Origin: Silurus meridionalis
Lineage: Eukaryota; Chordata; Actinopteri; Siluriformes; Siluridae
DNA length: 64,000 nucleotides
Direction: 5' to 3'
Assembly (NCBI RefSeq): GCF_014805685.1
Contig: NC_060900.1
Span: 4,548,101-4,612,100, forward strand
Each line of letters begins with the position of its first letter. The first letter of the stretch is position 1. The notes under the pieces were generated by a model. The model did no database searches. It was not told the DNA's origin and saw nothing but the letters and a program-made list of their open reading frames with translations. The position numbers and the translations under genes were made by a program. Shown here one piece after another: positions 28,601-34,835 of this stretch.

Positions 28601-30878
28601 TACACCTAATGAGTGATTGGTAATGACAGGACAACTATGATGAGTTTTTCTTTCATTTTTGGAAGTCAAACCAGAAAAACTCACCTCCTGTAGAACCTAA
28701 CGTGTATCACATGGCGACACTGCAGAAGACAAGTCTGGGAAATCCTTCAAGCCAATTGCATAGAATAAAATAAAAAAAAACCTAAAACCAAATGGTTGCA
28801 CAACCTCTGGTTATTTTATCTGAAATCGCGGCTTTGTGTTGTACGCGCGTGCGTAACTATTTTCCTGCTGCGCCGAACGAAGCGATAGTTTTGTGCAAAG
28901 ATAAACAACAAACCTCTTAGCAAAAGAATCTGAATCTGCAGTAATTAGAAACCAAATTACACTTTTATACACGTCGCAAAAGATGCACTAGGAAGCGGTA
29001 CGATGCATAAAATCTTCAGGAATTGGACTCACTCACCTATATGCCCCGCCTTGACTTTAAAAGGAATGTCCAGCTGACTCTGATATGCAAAGAAAGATTT
29101 ACATTAATTTGCATTCAAATGCATTTGGGGCAGATAGAACACGCCCACATCTTCACACACACCGTGCTGTTCCAAACATTTCATAACACTTACCAGGGCA
29201 TTTTCCTTTATTTCCAGATTCCGCAGAATTGCATCACCTAAAAAAGACGAGAGGTGACAGTAAAAAGTGCTGAAGTGTTATCTTTATAATCAGATCACTT
29301 TGATCTACATCCTTAATACGGTACGCAGAATAAATTCCCTTTTAACGTTAACAAACGCTCTAAAAGCCTTTGGGTATTTCTTGCATTATTAATAAGCAAA
29401 GTTATGGCTTTTCTTTGCAGACGTCTTATTAAATGCGCAAACAGAAAACTTTATCCGTGCCAACACGCCTTATCTACACACTGAAAGATATGATCTCTTT
29501 CTACGACTCGTAGCTTCTGAATATATACAGAGCGCTTGTATAAAGAGAATAAATAGGAGCTTCATTTCGTATTTGTTCTTTTAGCCTTAGGAGTCTCGAG
29601 TGTATGAGCTTTGTAACGATAATCAGGACAGATTCCTGTGGTGTCCTGACGAGGTGGGCGTTTCTGTCCTGTTCGTTTGAAAACACAGAAAAAGCATATT
29701 ATGTGTATTTAGATGATGAATGCGAGGAACTCGTTCTGGACAGTTTACAAGCTGAAATTTTAGTAAAAGGTGGTACAAGGGGAATAAACCACTTCCAGAA
29801 TGGTGATTTCTATGACAAACAGTTTCTAATATAATATCAAGAATAAAAACTATTGACCATCAGTAAACAATCCGAATACAAAACCTCAGTGGTGCGACAT
29901 TTTGGGTTATTGTGCAAATTTCTTTTTTGCATAAAACTTTAGTAAAAGGCGGTACAAGAGGAATAATACACATCCCGGATGCTGATTATTTGACGTACGG
30001 TTTCTTACATGATATCAAGACAAAACCGTTGATCATCAGTAAACAACCCGAATACAAAACCTTATTAGTGCGATGTCTCAGGTTCATGTGCAAAATTAGA
30101 CAATATGGAAAATCCGTCTGATGGATTTTCTGAAATTCGATACTGAGGCAATATTTCAGGTCGGTATTTTAAAATCACCTGCCTTCCATGTGAAAAGTGA
30201 GGAGCAGAAATCTAGAAGAACCCAGACATTAGTTTCTAGCACAAAACTAATGCAGGGATTTCCTGAAACCTAAATGATTTAATGACTGTATAGAAAGCAA
30301 GGAAGGGATTTGAGGCCATTTTTTTTATTTATTTAAAATAAATAAAATGTATAAAATAAATAATCATAAAAAAGTGATAGAATCTTACTTCTACGCTTTC
30401 ACTTTCACTAATTTAAGAACGACCCCCCCCCAGTATAGATAATAATATATGAATTTCAAAAACCGCCTTCAATACTAGGTAGGGCACTATATAGGGTGCA
30501 AGAAACATGAGTTGGTACCCTAGGTAGCGCGCATGCGCGGGTAGTAAGGAGTGGTTTGGTATTAAACCACAGCTGGACGCTAGCTACCCTCTGGTATAAC
30601 GCTGCCTGTCCTAAGTAATGTCATGAACTTGACAGGCGTTAGCTAGCTAGCCAGGCGGCTAATAGGATATAAAGGTAGAATTAGCCTGCTGTGCTGCTAT
30701 CCGAGGCACAAAGGTGTGTGTGTCTGGGAGAAGCACAGCGCTCATGTTAGCTCTGAACCGCGCGTTTGTGTCTCATACCTCCCCATATGCCCAGCTTGAG
30801 TTGGGAGCTGTCGAGGTTCCCCACGTAGTCCCCAAGAAACCGGTTCAGGACGTCCACCACCAGCGACTCGAACACCAT
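93..30878 (-). CDS. vps13a: vps13a, bridge-like lipid transfer protein VPS13A (chorein); 61 coding exons, 3' end beyond window
   Basis: VPS13A is a rod-like protein with a hydrophobic groove that moves bulk phospholipid between membranes at ER-mitochondria, ER-lipid droplet and related contacts; loss in humans causes chorea-acanthocytosis (established knowledge). Seen here: 61 exons with GT-AG borders, consistent phases, 8,661 coding nt and 2,887 codons without a stop. The family is certain from the N-terminal chorein domain, the FFDAP FFAT region, LWPP(V/I)[31 protein letters not shown] and [17 protein letters not shown]. Paralogue A is favoured over C because the start reads MVFES, TSKKP follows the MWSWKHI segment, and the middle block C carries in duplicate is single. 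The protein stops at SKQ at the edge; by comparison with the human length (about 3,170 aa) roughly 290 C-terminal residues are missing. Paralogue assignment is my recollection-based judgement; family assignment is very secure. Confidence 0.95.
175..1329. other. vps13a intron 60 with repeat fragments
   Basis: Contains a segment GAGTGGCCTCTAGAGGTGAATCACTGA (here in parts) at 325-351 that recurs at 17,849-17,873, marking a dispersed repeat, and a SINE/LINE-tail piece at about 1,020-1,175. No exon signals were found. Confidence 0.4.
1020..1175 (-). mobile_element. tRNA-derived SINE fragment (minus orientation)
   Basis: CCTTATCCAGAGCAA (L2-type LINE tail wording) is followed by the complement of the SINE body: CAAGAGCCCAGCTGTGGGAACTTG and TCTTAACCACTGA, the complement of a degenerate tRNA A-box region. 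The same body is seen at 1,619-1,771, 27,744-27,960, 40,915-41,052, 46,846-46,955 and 61,502-61,715. Confidence 0.6.
1619..1771 (-). mobile_element. tRNA-derived SINE (minus orientation) in intron 59
   Basis: AACGACTTACAAT, GGGCCCAGAAGTGGGAGCTTGGTGGTGCTG, and TCTTAACCACTTATCTACCACC in order match the complement of the SINE family seen elsewhere in the window. These words are diverged and given in parts. Confidence 0.65.
2077..2130. repeat. (AC)27 microsatellite abutting exon 59 acceptor
   Basis: Perfect AC dinucleotides. On the transcript strand this is (GU)27 followed by UCAG and exon 59. Confidence 0.97.
2627..4233 (-). CDS. vps13a: vps13a exons 52-56: distal VAB region (aa 2464-2711)
   Basis: Exons: 52 4,104-4,233; 53 3,674-3,903; 54 3,145-3,298; 55 2,856-3,002; 56 2,627-2,708. 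Landmarks: [21 protein letters not shown] (here in parts, exon 52), [17 protein letters not shown] and [14 protein letters not shown] (53), [17 protein letters not shown] (54), [14 protein letters not shown] (55), [21 protein letters not shown] (56, in part). Exon 55 is ended at GTTCGT rather than at the GTTCAG six bases earlier on the transcript, because the former gives INRVQ-IQNQ, the family junction. Exon 53's acceptor directly follows a (UG)26 repeat. Intron 51 (2.6 kb) is the longest in the gene and is full of transposon relics. Confidence 0.93.
3907..3958. repeat. (CA)26 microsatellite abutting exon 53 acceptor
   Basis: Perfect CA dinucleotides. On the transcript strand this is (UG)26 followed by UAG and exon 53, so the repeat occupies the whole polypyrimidine-tract position. 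Confidence 0.97.
4234..5600. other. left part of intron 51, no gene
   Basis: AT-rich intron sequence. A short stretch near 4,800-4,830 (TATCACCCAGCCGC) and another near 3,650 (CATCCAGCCCTAC) look like ends of decayed hAT-like repeats. Nothing else is recognised. Confidence 0.35.
5602..6573. mobile_element. outer MITE with GGGTTGCAAA termini, split by a second MITE, in vps13a intron 51
   Basis: The ends are GGGTTGCAAAGG at 5,602 and TTTTGCAACCCT at 6,572, an inverted pair. A second copy of the same family lies at 9,917-10,403. In the present copy the sequence is interrupted at 5,828-6,464 by another inverted-repeat element, while the second copy is continuous at the equivalent site. No coding frame. 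Confidence 0.7.
5828..6464. mobile_element. nested MITE with TACCGTA...CCGGACTATAA termini
   Basis: Left end TACCGTAATTTCCGGACTAT and right end the complement of TACCGTATTTTCCGGACTAT form near-perfect inverted repeats of about 24 bp. Subterminal AAGCCGC and AAGCTGC words are also shared. The element sits inside the GGGTTGCAAA-type MITE, so it arrived later. I recognise the wording as a common fish non-autonomous DNA transposon but do not assign a superfamily. Confidence 0.75.
6818..8631 (-). CDS. vps13a: vps13a exons 47-51: VAB / SHR-binding-like region (aa 2152-2463)
   Basis: Exons: 47 8,212-8,631; 48 8,023-8,127; 49 7,518-7,664; 50 7,058-7,189; 51 6,818-6,951. Exon 47 is the longest in the window (420 nt, 140 codons) and contains [27 protein letters not shown] and HRKHP, the hallmark of the SHR-BD/DUF1162 part of VPS13. 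Exon 48 has [17 protein letters not shown], exon 49 [13 protein letters not shown], exon 50 [15 protein letters not shown], exon 51 [19 protein letters not shown] and INHTKENTL. The open frame seen on the plus strand opposite exon 47 is an antisense shadow. Confidence 0.95.
7737..7815. repeat. (AC)n then (AT)n microsatellite in intron 48
   Basis: About 60 bp of AC followed by about 16 bp of AT. On the transcript strand it is a UG tract ending about 70 nt before exon 49. Confidence 0.95.
8830..10937 (-). CDS. vps13a: vps13a exons 42-46: end of groove and start of adaptor-binding (VAB) region (aa 1831-2151)
   Basis: Exons: 42 10,785-10,937; 43 10,426-10,684; 44 9,586-9,746; 45 9,377-9,480; 46 8,830-9,115. 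Exon 42 encodes [17 protein letters not shown], exon 43 [10 protein letters not shown] and [13 protein letters not shown], exon 44 [10 protein letters not shown] and IRSPFL, exon 45 [13 protein letters not shown], exon 46 [18 protein letters not shown]. The beta-rich VPS13 adaptor-binding (VAB) repeats start around exon 43-44; in the family they recognise adaptor proteins that direct VPS13 to particular membranes. Exon 46 has a fish-variable acidic insert-like stretch (about aa 2068-2100). Intron 41 just upstream is mostly an (AT)n repeat; intron 43 carries a MITE. Confidence 0.93.
9917..10403. mobile_element. GGGTTGCAAA-type MITE, uninterrupted copy, in vps13a intron 43
   Basis: Begins GTGTTGCAAAATC and ends TTTGCAACCCTAG, with internal words (AATTGCAGGTT, AAATCTTGCA, ACTGGGAATTTAC) shared in the opposite orientation with the copy at 5,602-6,573. 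It ends only 23 bp from exon 43. Confidence 0.7.
10951..11046. repeat. (AT)n microsatellite filling most of intron 41
   Basis: Nearly pure AT dinucleotides with a few TAATA interruptions at the left. The whole intron (10,938-11,088) is 151 bp, so the repeat makes up about 60 percent of it. Confidence 0.95.
11089..13321 (-). CDS. vps13a: vps13a exons 36-41: groove repeats (aa 1394-1830)
   Basis: Exons: 36 13,197-13,321; 37 12,813-12,982; 38 12,481-12,707; 39 11,752-12,083; 40 11,313-11,666; 41 11,089-11,190. Landmarks: [13 protein letters not shown] (36), [14 protein letters not shown] and LDDKRKRVN (37), [20 protein letters not shown] (38), [19 protein letters not shown] and [11 protein letters not shown] (39), [15 protein letters not shown] and [14 protein letters not shown] (40), [18 protein letters not shown] (41). 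Exon 39 starts at a tandem CAGCAG acceptor, so its first residue may be optional. Exon 40 ends at a weak donor, GTTTAG, but the next exon joins in frame at the expected HYYNE-like site. Confidence 0.94.
14056..15129 (-). CDS. vps13a: vps13a exons 32-35: central conserved repeat (aa 1139-1393)
   Basis: Exons: 32 14,962-15,129; 33 14,534-14,841; 34 14,284-14,431; 35 14,056-14,197. Exon 32 encodes [13 protein letters not shown] and [14 protein letters not shown], exon 33 [20 protein letters not shown] and [20 protein letters not shown], exon 34 [20 protein letters not shown], and exon 35 [18 protein letters not shown]. These are the most conserved central blocks of VPS13A/C. In VPS13C this region is present twice; here it is single, which supports paralogue A. 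Exon 34 is taken to end at AGT before GTACGT, because this restores the expected KPMSLILSQED junction. Exon 35 ends in a variable Ser/Thr/Lys-rich linker. Confidence 0.94.
15493..18160 (-). CDS. vps13a: vps13a exons 26-31: groove repeats with acidic linker (aa 902-1138)
   Basis: Exons: 26 18,004-18,160; 27 17,705-17,784; 28 17,558-17,617; 29 16,995-17,187; 30 16,681-16,797; 31 15,493-15,596. Landmarks are [12 protein letters not shown] (26), [20 protein letters not shown] (27), [14 protein letters not shown] (28), [19 protein letters not shown] (29), [10 protein letters not shown] and [10 protein letters not shown] (30), and [17 protein letters not shown] (31). Exon 29 ends in a disordered Pro/Gln/Glu/Asp/Lys linker (about aa 1027-1062) of the kind that separates lipid-groove repeats. 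Exon 29's donor lies inside TCCTGTAATG. A CA repeat on the transcript strand begins about 25 nt after the exon 30 donor. Confidence 0.93.
15790..16262. mobile_element. internally deleted Tc1-like DNA transposon in vps13a intron 30
   Basis: The left end CAGGCATAATATTATGACC and a decayed right end near GTTATACCTGG resemble the inverted termini of a widespread teleost element. The interior at 16,085-16,200 keeps a segment like the DNA-binding N-terminus of Tc1 transposases (GRPRL then [13 protein letters not shown] on the plus strand). Another repeat piece with GGTTGGGGACCACTG wording is embedded at about 15,905-15,968. It is not functional. Confidence 0.65.
16597..16655. repeat. (TATG)n/(TG)n microsatellite in intron 30
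   Basis: TATG steps followed by about 25 TG units. On the transcript strand it is a CA repeat starting about 25 nt after the exon 30 donor. Confidence 0.95.
18269..20298 (-). CDS. vps13a: vps13a exons 21-25: groove repeats and FFAT region (aa 683-901)
   Basis: Exons: 21 20,166-20,298; 22 19,413-19,530; 23 19,111-19,255; 24 18,887-18,971; 25 18,269-18,444. Exon 21 has [18 protein letters not shown]; exon 22 DSRMP; exon 23 [19 protein letters not shown]. Exon 25 holds the FFAT region: [11 protein letters not shown] at about aa 845-855, corresponding to the human VPS13A motif near residue 842 that binds VAP proteins on the ER. About 14 residues further, [11 protein letters not shown] repeats the FFAT-like pattern. 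Ser/Thr residues around both cores could be phosphorylated (inference). Exons 23-24 encode a low-complexity Pro/Ser/Thr linker. A mariner relic occupies intron 21. Confidence 0.93.
19605..20150. mobile_element. mariner-like element relic (546 bp) in vps13a intron 21
   Basis: Terminal inverted repeats of about 30 bp (left GAAGTGGCATCAAAACGTTT, right its imperfect complement) are flanked on both sides by TA (19,603-19,604 and 20,151-20,152), the Tc1/mariner target duplication. The plus strand near 19,880-20,090 retains broken frames reading [19 protein letters not shown] and, shifted, [18 protein letters not shown], which resemble the central part of a mariner transposase. The element is internally deleted and frameshifted, so it is not autonomous. 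Confidence 0.85.
20433..22551 (-). CDS. vps13a: vps13a exons 14-20: lipid-groove repeats (aa 388-682)
   Basis: Exons: 14 22,489-22,551; 15 22,189-22,321; 16 21,802-21,896; 17 21,478-21,620; 18 20,919-21,117; 19 20,712-20,826; 20 20,433-20,569. Recognisable family segments are ITLARQQAE (exon 14), [10 protein letters not shown] (15), [16 protein letters not shown] (16), TQRPSAQAL (17), [12 protein letters not shown] and PLEIIYDA (18), RDRTSTG (19) and [14 protein letters not shown] (20). Exon 14 uses a poor donor (GTCGGG); this is the only choice that keeps the frame and the family alignment. A hAT-type MITE lies in intron 17 between exons 17 and 18. Confidence 0.93.
21220..21428. mobile_element. 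hAT-type MITE (209 bp) in vps13a intron 17
   Basis: Ends TAGGGGTGTAACGGTA and the complement of CAGGGGTGCAAC form terminal inverted repeats. The flanks TATGCAGT (21,212-21,219) and GTTGCAGT (21,429-21,436) match at 6 of 8 positions, consistent with an 8-bp hAT target duplication. The interior contains a long internal inverted section built on GTTCGG/CCGAAC words and has no coding capacity. Confidence 0.8.
23016..26661 (-). CDS. vps13a: vps13a exons 5-13: extended chorein / first lipid-groove repeats (aa 95-387)
   Basis: Exons: 5 26,560-26,661; 6 26,348-26,457; 7 26,210-26,269; 8 25,966-26,025; 9 25,026-25,106; 10 24,856-24,913; 11 24,632-24,759; 12 24,413-24,519; 13 23,016-23,187. Exon 5 is a charged Glu/Lys/Gln helix. 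Exon 6 carries [20 protein letters not shown] and HVRYED, the VPS13 signature. Exon 9 has [11 protein letters not shown], exon 11 [10 protein letters not shown], exon 12 MPYRKYRP-like residues, and exons 12/13 join to form the conserved WW pair before [12 protein letters not shown]. Exons 9-10 (aa about 215-250) are the most divergent part from mammals. All introns are GT-AG; exon 10 and exon 12 end in split codons completed correctly by the next exon. Confidence 0.94.
23188..24412. mobile_element. vps13a intron 12: relic DNA transposon (about 23,390-24,150)
   Basis: The stretch has the wording of a common fish repeat: GTTACTGTACTTAAGTAGC near 23,447 at one end and TGTACTTTGTCCACCAATG near 24,128 at the other. 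A second piece of the same family lies at about 56,180-56,355. No transposase reading frame survives. The exact ends and superfamily cannot be fixed from this copy. Confidence 0.5.
27587..30878 (-). CDS. vps13a: vps13a exons 1-4: start codon and N-terminal chorein domain (aa 1-94)
   Basis: Exon 1 is 30,779-30,878, exon 2 29,194-29,237, exon 3 29,037-29,079, exon 4 27,587-27,682. The ATG at 30,878-30,876 has A at -3 and G at +4, a strong Kozak context, and begins [19 protein letters not shown], the invariant VPS13 N-terminus. The following segments [18 protein letters not shown] and KIPWKNLY form the chorein_N cap, which in the family takes lipid from the donor membrane (ER). Intron 1 is 1.5 kb and intron 3 is 1.35 kb. 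Exon 2 replaces the usual VALxNL with DAILRNL, a mild change. Phases 1,0,1,1 match the expected vertebrate structure. Confidence 0.95.
27744..27960 (+). mobile_element. tRNA-derived SINE in vps13a intron 3
   Basis: The plus strand reads GCTCAATGGTCAAGGCTCTCGGTTACTGATCGG, then GGGGGTTTAAGCCCCAG, resembling tRNA A and B boxes, then CAAGCTGCCATTGTTGGGCCC and CCTTGAGCAAGGCCCTTAACCC. The 3' part (GCTGGGATATGTGGGG) is shared with the copy at 61,502. Quoted words are split. Confidence 0.75.
28150..28440 (-). mobile_element. Tc1-like relic (minus orientation) in intron 3
   Basis: GGTTGAGGTCAAGGGCTCTATAGG (in parts) and the terminal ACCTTTGTCTACATAGTG are the complement of the family at 37,165-37,600. 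Confidence 0.55.
29238..30778. other. vps13a intron 1, containing a two-copy tandem duplication
   Basis: This 1.5-kb intron contains two direct copies of a roughly 140-bp segment at 29,758-29,898 and 29,938-30,075, spaced 180 bp. Shared words include AGTAAAAGG-GGTACAAG and ATCAGTAAACAA-CCGAATACAAAACC. The copies are visibly diverged. The plus-strand second copy is open for about 65 codons, but the first copy has stops, and I recognise no protein. No other structure is evident. Confidence 0.6.
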
Positions 30879-31090
30879 CTTCTCTTGTGCTTGCTGTTCA
30901 CACGCGCAGCACCATGTTTGCCTTCAGTTTCGGCCGCGTTCTCCTGCTGAAGCTCTGACAGATCCTGTTTCCTGAAATAAACATCTACCGGAGGAGAGCA
31001 GGGAGGGACCGCGTGCACGCTCTCCACCGCGACGTCACACAGCGAGGCGCGCACGAGCGCCATCCGCGGGCGAGGGCGGGAAACAGCGAT
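30879..31090 (-). promoter_or_regulatory. vps13a: vps13a 5' UTR / CpG-rich promoter region
   Basis: The 200 bp upstream of the start codon are clearly richer in G+C and CpG than the surrounding AT-rich DNA, with GCGCGC-like clusters around 31,020-31,060 and a GGGCGGGAAA element (GC-box or E2F-like, plus-strand reading) at about 31,071-31,080. I see no convincing TATA box. This is typical of a housekeeping CpG-island promoter. The transcription start and any 5' UTR intron cannot be placed from sequence alone. Confidence 0.55.
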
Positions 31091-31093
31091 TCT

Positions 31094-32083
31094 CCTGAAA
31101 TTTCACTGTGCTGAAGGTGTGGACTTTGTTCTGGATTTTTGTGTTGGAGGTTCTTTTGTTGTTTGTTTTGTTTGTTTGTTTGTTTGTTTGTATTTGCGGG
31201 GGCGTTGGGGTGACATTTTTTTCTGGATTTCACCGTGGTGACGGTTTGACTGTTTCTGCACTTTTATTCTGGAATCCACTGTGCTGAAGGTGAACTTTGT
31301 TCTGGATTATTGGGTTGTGACTTTTTTTGTATTTCTTTTTTTGGTGAAGGTGTGACATTTCTTAAAGATTTCACCGTGGTGACGGTGTGACTATTTCTGG
31401 ATGTTTTTTTGCTGAAGGTTTTTTCACACTGAGGAGTGAACCTTTTCTGGATTTTGTTCTAGAAAAATATTTTGTTTGTATATTTCACTTTGGTGAAGGT
31501 GTGACTATTTTTCGATGTTTTGTGATGCAGTTTCATTGTGGATTTCACTGTGGTGAAGGGTGAACTTTTATTCTGGATTTCACCACAGTAAAGGTGTGCC
31601 TTTCTTCTGGATGATTGTGGTGAATGTGTGACTGTTTCTGCATTTCACTGTGGTGAATGTTTGACTTTTAGGATTTTGTGGGGATTGTTTGTTTGATTTT
31701 TTTCAGGATGCTTGTGGTTAGTGTGTGACTTTTTTTCAGGTTGCTTGTGATAAATGTCTGATTTTTCTCTGGATTTCTGTGGTGAAAGTGTGACTTCTGT
31801 ATGTTTGTGGTGGAGGTGTAACTTTTTGGATTTTGAAGGTGTGACTTTATTATGGATTTCACAGTGGTAAGGGTGGGATGGTTTCTTTTTCTAGATGTTT
31901 ATGATTAATATTTTTCATCCTTTTTCTAGATGTTGGTGGGGGGGGGTGTTTTTCTGGATGTTTGTGATGAATGTGTGACTTTTAGGATTTCTGTTGCAAA
32001 CGATTGTTGTGCAGGACTGTTTGTGGTAAATATATATATATATATTTTTTTCAGGATGCTTTATGGTGAATGTGACCTTTTTG
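31094..32083. repeat. degenerate minisatellite just upstream of vps13a
   Basis: About 1 kb is built from variants of a unit of roughly 40 bp with the core words TTCTGGATTTCACTGTGGTG and AAGGTGTGACTTTT. More than 20 units differ by substitutions and indels; a TTTG run interrupts at 31,147-31,192. On the minus strand the periodicity shows as recurring FTTNIQKSH-like peptides, which are not a gene. Confidence 0.8.
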
Positions 32084-34449
32084 GATTGCTGAACATATAA
32101 CCACTCTTGATTTGACTCCTTCTGCAAAACTCAAAACGAGTAGCAAGTGTCACTTTTTTAGGTGGCAAAATAATACACAGAGCCTCTTCATACGGCGAGA
32201 GTGCGTAATAATGCAGTAGCTTGGAAATGATATTGCGCTGCTCTCTCGATGTGGTTCTAACAGGAAGTTTATAGCATCTTTGAAAAGTCGCTGCTAGATA
32301 ATAATCAAGAAACAGCAGAGAAAATGTGACCATTACTGATAAACATTAACTGATAATTCTAGTGGTGCTGCGACAGCAAATAGTCTCTGCTGCCTCACTA
32401 TTAAAAAACATAAAACTGTATCAGTTTATAAACACAAAATATGCTTCTTAACGTTTATCACCAACATGTTCTACATATCTAAAACTCCACCTTATAGACA
32501 AAATAAATGCTGAGGGTGACCTCTGTGACCTGAACAAGATTATTACAATTCTTTATGTCGCTTATGAGCTGCTTGAGCTTATACACATGGTGGAAAGTGT
32601 ATAATATAATATAATACACATACATATATAATACTATACTATATATTGTATATATATATATATAATCATATTATACTATACAACTGTATATAATACAATA
32701 TATAAAAATGATTGAATCAAGTTCATAATGTTGGAGGACATTTTTTTTTTTTTTATACTGTACATTTTTATTGTAAACATTTTCCAAAGAGTTAAATGGA
32801 ACATAAAAATAGCCTGCATTCAGCTTTTTAATAAGCTTTTAATTGTGAAGTTTAACCTGAAACTTAGCCTCACCAACAGGTGGTGCTACAGTCCCACTTT
32901 TAGGAAGGTGTGCTCTCGATTTAAATACAATAAAACAATACTGCACAGTTAGTGTAAGTCTAGCTAAGTGAAATGGCAGTGCAGCGCAAAACATGATCAC
33001 AGTTAACATTGTCGCTGTAAAAGCAAACGATATGAATGGCAGTAAAGTGACTGTGCATATGGTTATGAATAGTGGATGCTGACAGAATTTATAGCTTAAG
33101 TTCACATATGGCTCAGTGAGCTAATCCTAAACTTGGCTCAGAGCAGTGTAGTGTCCCAGCACAGTGACTGCTGTTGGTACATATGACATCCTGTAACTCT
33201 TCTTTCTAGAACTGAGCTGAATAAATCTTCTGGTGTTTTTTAGTAGGTCATGAAGAGGATGCTGTTCATTGTCTAGAATGGCTGAGAGTTACAGTGTCCT
33301 CTTTTTTTTCTTACCACCACCTCAAAAAGAGGGGGAAAAAAACCACAAAAAGACCCGCCAAGTGTCAATAGGTAGGACATTAATCAAGAACTCAAGTCAA
33401 GTAGGCAGATTGAACTCGCCATGGCTTGCATTAAGATCTAATACATTTATAATTACGTTAACAGCATTTGGTGGACACTTTAATCCAGAGCAACTCCAGA
33501 GTCAAGGGCCTTCAAGAGCCCAGGAGCTTTCTATCTACATGCAACAAGCATTGATCAACCAAAAAATATTAGGTTGAAAGCTCTGAACAATGAAGAAATA
33601 TAACAAAAAATATATATACAGTATATACTGTATATTCTAAAAAAATCCAGGTATAGGGTGAATTCCCAGAAATTTCATGAAGTCGGTCATCTGGTCCATT
33701 CTGGCCCCATAAATTCCTGAAAACCTCCTAAAATAACGAAAATGAAGATAAATTCTGAAAGACCGTCTCGTCTAATGACTTCTACTTGCACAAATATTAT
33801 TTGAGGTGATGGTAACGTAGTAACTAGACATTCCTTTAAAAAAAAAAAGATTACAGAAGGCTGATGCATATCGATACGATTATGTCGTTGATAATTGTGG
33901 CTGTGGGAATACGAGGGGAAAACAATGCACAGTGAGTTACGCTTAGAAAATATAAATAGCTTTAATAAATAGGGAAGGCTTACAGTGCTTCAAGGAATAA
34001 ACAAGTATTGTGTTTTGTGAGGGAACGTGGATATAAGATTTATTTGTCTTGGCTGACGGAGAGGTAATTATGAGTGCCTGTGGGAAATATGTGTTTCCCG
34101 TCCTTGTACCTTTACCAGACATTCATTTAGATGCCTGGCATTTTATAATAATGCTTGGAAATATATTAAAATGAAGTGTACTGTATAAATGGTGCATTTA
34201 TGTGGCATCCTGGGAAAGCACTTTGTGAACTTTTTTCCTGCAAGAAAAGTTCCTTTGGGTTAATGAACTAAATATTACACTAGCTGTGAACCTATGTATC
34301 ACTTAAAAACTTAAAAATAGCACATACCAACCAGGTAGCCAGCTGAGATACTCCCTCATTATATGGCCACATAAAGGGTAGTTCATTAGGACCTTTGTAT
34401 TGAGCAATCTATAGCTTAATATATTAGATTGCACAAAAAAAAATGCAAA
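32084..34449. other. intergenic, AT-rich, no gene seen
   Basis: A TATA-rich low-complexity patch lies at about 32,600-32,710. A fragment of LINE/SINE tail wording (TTTAATCCAGAGCAACTCC) is at 33,478-33,497. No exon or RNA gene recognised. Confidence 0.4.
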
Positions 34450-34835
34450 CATCTTTTTTCAGCTGCTCCCATTAGGGGGCGCCACAGCGTCTCTTCCGTC
34501 TCCATACCCCCCCTGTCCTCTACATCTGCCTCTTTCAAACCAACTACCTGCATGTCTTTTATCACCCCACACACATAAACCACTTTCTTGGCCTTCCTCT
34601 TTTCCTCCTTCCAGGCGGCTCCATCCTCAGCATTCTTTATCCGATATACCCCGTGTCCCTCCTCTGCACATGTCCAAATCATCTCAATCTCGCCTCTTTA
34701 CCTTGTCTCCAAAACGTCCTACATGGGCCGGAAGACATGCAGGTGGTTGGGGTGAGAGAGGCAGATGTACAGGGGGAATAGAGAAGAATAATCCGATGTG
34801 GCGACCCCTAATGGTGGAAGCTGAAAAAAGGATAA
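34450..34835. mobile_element. two RTE-like LINE ends in head-to-head inverted arrangement
   Basis: On the minus strand, 34,700-34,452 reads MIWTCAEEGHG, then MQVVGLKEADVEDRG and WRPLMGAAEK, the same C-terminus as at 54,095. On the plus strand, 34,715-34,830 carries RHAGGWGERGR-like DNA and the tail GATGTGGCGACCCCTAATGG. The two pieces point away from each other, which fits 5' inversion during insertion or two independent insertions. Confidence 0.65.

Larger units (their letters stand above)
27683..29036. other. vps13a intron 3 with SINE and Tc1-like relic
   Basis: A tRNA-derived SINE lies at about 27,744-27,960 and a decayed Tc1-like relic at about 28,150-28,440. The rest (28,440-29,020) shows no recognisable repeat or exon. 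Confidence 0.6.

Noticed and set aside
93..30878. Paralogue VPS13C instead of VPS13A
   Set aside because: VPS13C carries a duplicated middle block and starts MVLES; here the block is single, the start is MVFES, and segments such as TSKKP and HRKHP match A better. A phylogenetic tree would settle it.
30714..30950. Open frame on the plus strand over the vps13a start
   Set aside because: Antisense to exon 1 and the CpG-rich promoter; length is explained by high G+C and there is no recognisable protein.
31668..32333. Minus-strand peptides with NPK/KSH periodicity
   Set aside because: They arise from the degenerate minisatellite; no start context, splice structure or family resemblance.
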